Shown here: in pieces, positions 7,001 to 10,979 of the stretch
Layout: the number at the start of each line of letters is the position of its first letter
Position numbering within the stretch: position 1 is the first letter of the stretch
Assembly (NCBI GenBank): GCA_036985755.1
Contig: BTQG01000080.1
Coordinates: forward strand, 1 to 10,979
DNA length: 10,979 nucleotides
From: JACZST01 sp036985755
Lineage (GTDB): Bacteria > Actinomycetota > Acidimicrobiia > Spongiisociales > UBA5794
Reading direction: 5' to 3'
Notes under the pieces: model-generated
Databases searched by the model: none
Told to the model about the DNA's origin: nothing
What the model saw: the letters and a program-made list of their open reading frames with translations, nothing else
Position numbers and translations under genes: made by a program

Positions 7001-7003
7001 TCG

Positions 7004-8035
7004 TCACAGCTCCAGGCGTTCCAACACGGCATCGAGTCTTGGCTGCACCGGGTCGGCCAGCTGTGCGGTCGCCAGCGCCGTCTCCGGGTCCTTGAGCCCG
7101 TGGCCGGTCAGCGTGCAGACGACGGATCCCTGCGGCAACGATTCGCGATGTTTCAGGACCCCTGCGACCGCCGCCGCCGATGCGGGCTCACAGAACACGC
7201 CTTCTTTAGAGGCGAGGAGCCGGTAACTATCGAGGATCTCCTCATCGGTGACGATCTCGATTCGCCCCCCCGATGCATCCCTGGCCGCGGTGGCAGCCTC
7301 CCACGACGCCGGATTCCCGATCCTGATCGCGCTCGCAATCGTCTCCGGGTCGTCGACGATCTCTCCGTACACAATGGGGGCTGCACCCGCCGCCTGAAAT
7401 CCCCACATTTGAGGAGCCGCCCCCACCGCGGTGTACCCCTTCCAATAGGCGGTGATGTTCCCTGCGTTGCCAACGGGAAGGGCGTGGACGCCGGGGGACG
7501 AGCCGAGCACGTCCATCACCTCCCACGCCGCCGTCTGCTGGCCGTCGATTCGGTACGGGTTGATGGAATTGACCAGAGCCGCGTCTTGGGTCGCCGTCAG
7601 TTCGAGTACGAGACTGAGCGCATCGTCGAAGGACCCATCGATGGGCACGATGGTCGCCCCGTGGACGATCGCCTGGGCGAGTTTGCCGCGGGCGATCTTC
7701 CCCGCAGGGAGGATCACGATGGCTGTGATCCCGGCCCGGGCGGCGTAGGCGGCAGCCGACGCCGACGTGTTCCCGGTCGAGGCACACGCCACCGCCCTGG
7801 CACCGTCTTCGAGCGCCTTGGACACCGCCACCGTCATACCCCTGTCCTTGAACGAGCCGGTGGGGTTGGATCCTTCGAGTTTGAGGTACACGTCGCGGCC
7901 AACGAGATCGGAGAGCACGGGAGCCTCCAGCAACGGCGTGCCGCCCTCCAGCAGGGTCACGATCGGGGTGTCGGGCCCGATCGGAAGCCGATCTCGATAG
8001 GTAGCGATAACTCCGGGCCAGCGATCGTGGTCCAT
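7004..8035 (-). CDS. thrC: Threonine synthase
   Basis: PLP enzyme that converts O-phosphohomoserine to threonine, the last step of threonine biosynthesis. The 343-aa product has the fold-type II signature LEGSNPTGSFKDRGM, with the PLP lysine at K63. Further landmarks are CASTGNTSASAAAYAARAG, the phosphate-binding region LPVGNAGNITAYWKGY, and GVFCEPASAA near the C-terminus. The length suits the short bacterial and actinobacterial form. I chose the ATG at 8035: an in-frame GTG at 8074 would add 13 poorly supported residues. No Shine-Dalgarno is visible. A TATCGT (8048-8043) lies seven bases before the ATG and could drive a leaderless transcript, without a good -35. The usual partners hom and thrB are not adjacent. 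The divergent gene starts 82 bp away. Confidence 0.96.
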   Translation of the reverse strand: MDHDRWPGVIATYRDRLPIGPDTPIVTLLEGGTPLLEAPVLSDLVGRDVYLKLEGSNPTGSFKDRGMTVAVSKALEDGARAVACASTGNTSASAAAYAARAGITAIVILPAGKIARGKLAQAIVHGATIVPIDGSFDDALSLVLELTATQDAALVNSINPYRIDGQQTAAWEVMDVLGSSPGVHALPVGNAGNITAYWKGYTAVGAAPQMWGFQAAGAAPIVYGEIVDDPETIASAIRIGNPASWEAATAARDASGGRIEIVTDEEILDSYRLLASKEGVFCEPASAAAVAGVLKHRESLPQGSVVCTLTGHGLKDPETALATAQLADPVQPRLDAVLERLEL

Positions 8036-8117
8036 ACCGGGCACGATAGGTGAGCACGCCCCCGATCCGTACACTCAACTCCCCCGACCGGCGCGACGAT
8101 AACGCAACGATTCCCTC

Positions 8118-9392
8118 ATGACACAGAACAGCGACGTTCAAACGCTCGAAAGAGGCACCCAGCCGGCCAGGCGGCGACTCAACCGGGTTGCGGTTGCCGT
8201 CACCGTTGCCATGCTGCCCACCTGGTCGCTCTCTTTCGCTGAGAGCGGACGGGGCTTCGTGCTGACGATGATCACCGCCATTGCGGTGCTGGTGGCGCTG
8301 GCAACGGCATTCGACGGTGAGGCCTTTGGAGGACTGCGCACCCGGCCCGCCACGCTGATCCTGTATACGGTGCTGGCGGCGGGGGCGATCATCGCATTCG
8401 TCTTCAACCCATCCGGCGCGGGGGCGATCCTGACCTTCTCGATCGTCGCCCCCATCGGGATCGTGCTGTCGGTGGCGCGGTACTCGATACCGGAGCTCCG
8501 CAGCTTTGTCGCCGTACCGCTGCTGGCCACGACGGCGCTCCAGGCGTTTCTCGTTGCCGTCCAGACCGCCACCAAGAGCGCCGTCGGTTACAGCCTGCTG
8601 CAACCGGGAAGCACTCTCCTGGTCACCAACGAGACCATTGTGCGGCCACAAGGGATGTTCGACCACGTCTACGAGCCGGCGGTGGTTGCGCTGATCGCCA
8701 TCGGCATCGGGCTCGCCCTGTTGCCGGAGAGCGGCCGGCTCAGGACGGGATTTCTCGTCGGGCTTGGTGCGGCGGCGACGACGATCGCGCTGACCCACTC
8801 GCGCTCGGCGCTGCTCGGCCTGCTGCTGGTGATGCTGATAGCGGTGATCGCCGCCTTCCGCGGCGACCGCGGGTTGCGCATCGGCCTCGTTGTGGTGGCG
8901 GCGGCCTTCGTCATCCCCGCCCTGCTCACCGCCTCCGCCTGGCAGGTCCGGTTCGACGAATCGGCAAGCACCGACCTCGACGACGCCTCGTTGGGCAGAG
9001 TCACCCTGGCCAGGCAGGCGATCACCATGGCCGGCGATCACCCCATTGTCGGCGTCGGGCCGAATCGGTACATGACCGTCCTGGAAACGAAGTACACCGT
9101 CGACGAGGCCTACCCGTACGTGGTGCACAACGAACCATTGATGCTGGCCGCCGAGTTGGGGATCCCCGCCGCCGTTGTGATAACGCTGCTCCTGCTGTGG
9201 GCAGGAGCCCAGGCGCTCAGGGCGGGCTATCGACCGCTGCTGTTGTATGCGGCTCCGCTGGCGTTCGTCGTATTCGACGTCCTGCTCTACAACAAGCCGG
9301 TTGGCCTGCTGCTGTTCGCGGTGTGGGCCGGGGTGATGGCGGCCGTGTCAGTCACGAGTCGCAAGTCGCAAGTCGCAAGTCTCGGTAGCTAG
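8118..9392 (+). CDS. O-antigen ligase/polymerase-like polytopic membrane protein (Wzy_C type)
   Basis: The 424-aa protein has about ten hydrophobic segments (from about residue 24 to 408) and the signature of the O-antigen ligase family. HSRSALLGLL (227-236) is followed by a long extracytoplasmic loop (about 275-345) that contains LGRVTLARQAI, DHPIVGVGPNRY (307-318) and HNEPLMLAAELGIP (337-350). These enzymes join or polymerise lipid-linked glycans at the outer face of the membrane; the exact substrate here is unknown. The start ATG at 8118 lacks a Shine-Dalgarno site. It is the only plus-strand gene in the window, diverging from thrC and converging on the Fic gene, with no other glycan genes nearby. 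The last dozen residues (TSRKSQVASLGS) are encoded by a heptamer repeat and are probably not part of the ancestral protein. Confidence 0.85.
   Translation: MTQNSDVQTLERGTQPARRRLNRVAVAVTVAMLPTWSLSFAESGRGFVLTMITAIAVLVALATAFDGEAFGGLRTRPATLILYTVLAAGAIIAFVFNPSGAGAILTFSIVAPIGIVLSVARYSIPELRSFVAVPLLATTALQAFLVAVQTATKSAVGYSLLQPGSTLLVTNETIVRPQGMFDHVYEPAVVALIAIGIGLALLPESGRLRTGFLVGLGAAATTIALTHSRSALLGLLLVMLIAVIAAFRGDRGLRIGLVVVAAAFVIPALLTASAWQVRFDESASTDLDDASLGRVTLARQAITMAGDHPIVGVGPNRYMTVLETKYTVDEAYPYVVHNEPLMLAAELGIPAAVVITLLLLWAGAQALRAGYRPLLLYAAPLAFVVFDVLLYNKPVGLLLFAVWAGVMAAVSVTSRKSQVASLGS
9351..9385. repeat. Heptanucleotide repeat inside the 3' end of the O-antigen-ligase-like gene
   Basis: On the plus strand the units are GTCACGA, GTCGCAA, GTCGCAA, GTCGCAA, GTCTCGG: three perfect tandem copies flanked by degenerate ones. 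The tract is translated as the C-terminal tail of the protein; because seven is not a multiple of three, the units are read in all three frames. Confidence 0.9.
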
Positions 9393-9436
9393 CGACTGGC
9401 CACCCGGATGCCGCTAGCAGTCTCACTGTCGCTAGC
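9388..9436. terminator. Inverted repeat between convergent genes, possible bidirectional terminator
   Basis: The perfect 9-bp arms GCTAGCGAC (9388-9396) and GTCGCTAGC (9428-9436) flank a 31-nt loop. A second pairing, GACTG (9394-9398) with CAGTC (9418-9422), competes with it. GCTAGC occurs three times (9388, 9413, 9431). Each arm contains the TAG stop of one of the two convergent genes at the same place. There is no U-tract, so a terminator role is a guess; a recombination boundary is an alternative. Confidence 0.4.
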
Positions 9437-10055
9437 CCCGCAGAAAAACAACCAGTGGGGCCAAATCGTTGTTATCTGCTGCTCTGAGCGCGGCTATGTA
9501 AGATGTGCGGCTTGGCGGATCAAGGCTCTCGCTACCCCACCGTGGCGGGTCGGATCCTGCTGTCCGGGCGAGCGTGTCAGTGGCCAGCCGAGCGTGGCGA
9601 CCGTTGCCATTCGCGAATGGATGAATCCACACCAGTCGGTGGTGGAACAGCGCCAAGTCAGGAACAAGGTCCGCCGCAGACTCAGAGAACCAAACCGTGG
9701 CGTCCGCTACGAGGTTTACCAGCTGAGGGCGTATGTCCTCCACGGGAACTCCGAGGTTCTTCCCGGTCTGCCGGATCTTTCCGGCCCAATCCCATACGTC
9801 CGAAAACATGTGCTGGTGTAGCCGAAGGAGCCAATCGACCGCAAGAACCTCCCCGAGGGTCCACGTACGGCTCTCCAGCCACGCTACGGCCGTCGCGATG
9901 TTCGCCTGCTCGGCTTCGTTGATTGCGCCCTTTGTTGCGATCCAGGTCGGAATGAGCGCTTCTGCTTCATCGGGATCCAGAGGTGTGGCGCCATCTGGCA
10001 GATCGTCGGAATGAATCCCGAACGCTCCGTTCGCTCCTGTCGGTCCCCCATTCAT
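9432..10055 (-). CDS. Fic-domain protein, mobile mystery protein B type
   Basis: The 207-aa protein has the Fic core motif HPFANGNGRHAR (145-156), whose histidine is the catalytic base for nucleotidyl transfer to target hydroxyls. The acidic residue usual before GNGR is Asn149. The N-terminal DGATPLDPDEAEALIPTWI (21-39) with INEAEQANI (45-53), the middle HQHMFSDVWDWAGKIRQTGKN (80-100) and the ending YIAALRAADNNDLAPLVVF match what I remember of mobile mystery protein B. This family is always paired with an upstream helix-turn-helix protein and is often on plasmids or other mobile DNA. The start ATG at 10055 is forced by a stop two codons upstream. The gene lies 76 bp after its HTH partner and ends 39 bp from a convergent gene. 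Its target is unknown; a toxin-like role in an addiction module is inferred. Confidence 0.9.
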   Translation of the reverse strand: MNGGPTGANGAFGIHSDDLPDGATPLDPDEAEALIPTWIATKGAINEAEQANIATAVAWLESRTWTLGEVLAVDWLLRLHQHMFSDVWDWAGKIRQTGKNLGVPVEDIRPQLVNLVADATVWFSESAADLVPDLALFHHRLVWIHPFANGNGRHARLATDTLARTAGSDPPRWGSESLDPPSRTSYIAALRAADNNDLAPLVVFLRG

Positions 10056-10131
10056 AGATCAATCCAGGCGTTTGATCGAAGTCGGCCATCGGTCGATTCC
10101 CTGCGGGGGCGAGAAGTGCCCGAGCTGCGCA

Positions 10132-10596
10132 TCATCGGTTCTTGGCCCACAGTCTTCGGCTGTCAATCACCTCGTCGATGTGCTCTCGTAGAAGCCGCTC
10201 CGCCGCTCCCCGGTCAACTGCCTGATCCTCCAGACGCATGCTGCGGTCGACACCCTCAAGGTCCCTGATGGCTACCTCGCGCGCTCTCCGAAGGACCGTG
10301 TCTTCCAACGTGGAGTTAGGGAGAAAGACGAAGTGAGCCGTCGCGTCCATCGCCTGGGCTGCGCGTTGCAGTGACTCGACGCTGATGGTCCCGTCCACTT
10401 CGCTCTGCTCGAGTCCGGTGACCGCGGGTTGACTGATCCCCATTCGCGAGCCGAGCTGGGCAGCTGTCATTCCGAGGGCGTCCCGGTAGGCTCGAATCCA
10501 TCCGCGAGGTGGCATGGTCACCGCGTTTGCTTCCCGGAGTGGAACAAGGTGCTCGTCCAACCGCTGTCGCACGCGGCGTTGGTTCTTCCTAGGCAT
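10132..10596 (-). CDS. Helix-turn-helix regulator, mobile mystery protein A type
   Basis: The 154-aa DNA-binding protein has a basic N-terminus (RKNQRRVRQRLDE), then PPRGWIRAYRDALGMTAAQL and the recognition part GISQPAVTGLEQSE (about 53-66), an XRE-like HTH. A C-terminal helical part (ARDLEG-like, about 100-150) is rich in Arg, Glu and Asp. The order of this gene followed by a Fic gene, the RGWIRA segment and the overall length match mobile mystery protein A. It probably represses its own promoter and may also restrain the Fic partner. The start ATG at 10596 has no clear Shine-Dalgarno site, and the upstream 70 bp are markedly AT-rich with dyad symmetry. The 76-bp gap before the Fic gene holds no further gene. 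Confidence 0.88.
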   Translation of the reverse strand: MPRKNQRRVRQRLDEHLVPLREANAVTMPPRGWIRAYRDALGMTAAQLGSRMGISQPAVTGLEQSEVDGTISVESLQRAAQAMDATAHFVFLPNSTLEDTVLRRAREVAIRDLEGVDRSMRLEDQAVDRGAAERLLREHIDEVIDSRRLWAKNR

Positions 10597-10670
10597 AACC
10601 TATACACTATCACTTTTGTGAATAATAACAATGTAGGCTTTATGTAAAGTTGCTATGATCATAACGTCAC
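10597..10670 (-). promoter_or_regulatory. AT-rich promoter/operator region of the HTH-Fic module
   Basis: In a GC-rich window this stretch is strongly AT-rich. On the minus strand, TTTACA (10648-10643) and TATTAT (10627-10622) match -35 and -10 boxes at five of six positions each, but with only 15 nt between them. The dyad TCAC-TTTT-GTGA (10610-10621) would overlap the start point, and a perfect 10-bp palindrome TATGATCATA lies at 10654-10663 just upstream of the -35. Both are operator candidates for the HTH protein. Confidence 0.45.
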
Positions 10671-10901
10671 CCTTATGGCCGTCTGCCTAAATCACTTTCC
10701 CGGAGGCGGAGGCTGTCAGCACCTTTAGGCCGGATTCGACAATGATTGCTGCGTTTCTGGCCCTCTTGGGCTCGAAACCTCGGCCGACAGACGGAGCGCA
10801 GCGTATGGGGCTTCGGGAGCTTGATTGAGCTGATGGAACCCTTGCGCCCCCATAGGCCCCTCTGCGCCGCAGCTTCGCTGCTCCCTCCTCCGCGACCGCG
10901 G
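10671..10901. other. Non-coding spacer between argS and the HTH-Fic module
   Basis: I see no convincing gene. The minus-strand open frame from 10957 to 10673 crosses the argS 3' end in another frame, is Arg/Ser/Cys-rich and matches nothing I know. The spacer has dyads: CCGTCTG (about 10680) with CAGACGG (about 10796), and a nested set with outer arms TATGGGG (10804-10810) and CCCCATA (10848-10854) around GGG/CCC and AGCT-6 nt-AGCT (10818-10831). No tRNA cloverleaf could be assembled, although two T-loop-like strings occur. Confidence 0.4.
10869..10901 (-). terminator. Two small hairpins directly after argS
   Basis: On the minus strand, the base after the argS stop begins CCGC-GGTC-GCGG (10901-10890), followed by GCAGC-GAA-GCTGC (10881-10869). 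Both are short, GC-rich and lack a following U-run, so intrinsic termination is only possible, as in many high-GC genomes. Confidence 0.3.
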
Positions 10902-10979
10902 TTACATCCTTTCCGGCGCCTCGATACCGAGCGTATGCAGCAGGATCCCGAGCACACGGAGCGCCAGGCCGACGAGAGA
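10902..10979 (-). CDS. argS: Arginyl-tRNA synthetase, last 25 residues
   Basis: Only the C-terminal end is inside the window: 25 codons and a TAA stop at 10904-10902. The peptide SLVGLALRVLGILLHTLGIEAPERM ends in LGIEAPERM, the strongly conserved terminal signature of class I arginyl-tRNA synthetases (E. coli ends similarly in LGIETVERM). The frame is open to the window edge, and the preceding residues suit the final helix of the anticodon-binding domain. argS is the expected start of the argS-thrC-rho block in actinobacteria, which supports the call. The enzyme charges tRNA-Arg in the cytoplasm. The body of the gene lies beyond the right edge. Confidence 0.82.
   Translation of the reverse strand, partial: SLVGLALRVLGILLHTLGIEAPERM

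Noticed and set aside
7242..9128. Long (628-codon) minus-strand open frame opposite the membrane-protein gene and through thrC in another frame
   Set aside because: Its translation is Arg/Gln/Gly/His-rich low-complexity sequence with no domain, and both overlapping genes are confidently identified. Long antisense frames are expected in GC-rich DNA.
2091..9385. Heptamer repeats as a CRISPR array
   Set aside because: The units are 7 nt, directly adjacent and without spacers. No cas gene is present.
8118..10596. The glycan-ligase-like gene and the HTH-Fic pair as one defence system
   Set aside because: They lie on opposite strands and converge, share no promoter and have no functional link I know of. 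Proximity alone does not support it.
10715..10790. Possible tRNA suggested by two T-loop-like strings (TTCGA/TCGAAAC contexts)
   Set aside because: I could not build an acceptor stem, D arm and anticodon arm around either string.
10673..10957. 94-codon minus-strand open frame crossing the argS 3' end
   Set aside because: It overlaps the recognisable argS C-terminus in a different frame and looks like random Arg/Ser/Cys-rich sequence.

Overview
The window looks like a piece of a high-GC, Gram-positive-type (actinobacterial) chromosome. The reasons are uniformly GC-rich coding sequence with frequent GTG/TTG starts, a four-cysteine L31 protein, and a gene order (argS, thrC, rho, rpmE, prfA, prmC, sua5) that matches the conserved actinobacterial block known from Mycobacterium. 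A DUF1385 gene between rpmE and prfA, and glyA downstream of sua5, suggest a deep branch such as Acidimicrobiia. That placement is an inference, because no rRNA gene is present.

Layout, right to left on the minus strand. The last 25 codons of argS enter at the right edge (10902-10979). About 300 bp without a gene follows; it includes a strikingly AT-rich promoter/operator region. Next come a helix-turn-helix gene (10132-10596) and a Fic-domain gene (9432-10055), which I recognise as the mobile mystery protein A/B pair, a putative addiction-type module. A single plus-strand gene (8118-9392) encodes a polytopic O-antigen ligase/polymerase-like protein. It converges on the Fic gene and diverges from thrC.

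From thrC leftwards the minus-strand block is housekeeping: thrC (threonine synthase), rho (termination factor), rpmE (L31), a DUF1385 membrane protein, prfA (RF1), prmC (methylase of the RF1 GGQ glutamine), sua5/tsaC (t6A tRNA modification), a small unknown membrane protein, and glyA (serine hydroxymethyltransferase, running off the left edge). The genes from rpmE to glyA are tightly packed and overlap or nearly overlap at three junctions, as expected of an operon centred on translation termination and translational fidelity. A good sigma70-type promoter lies about 130 nt upstream of rho.

Three things stand out. First, short tandem heptanucleotide repeats, mostly GTCGCAA with two other 7-nt families beside thrC, sit against the 3' ends of four genes (prmC, prfA, thrC and the O-antigen-ligase-like gene) and in one case form part of the coding sequence. 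Second, prmC appears to start at a CTG codon preceded by a perfect Shine-Dalgarno sequence. Third, the foreign-looking HTH/Fic pair and the membrane-protein gene interrupt the usual argS-lysA-hom-thrC-thrB-rho order, and lysA, hom and thrB are absent here.
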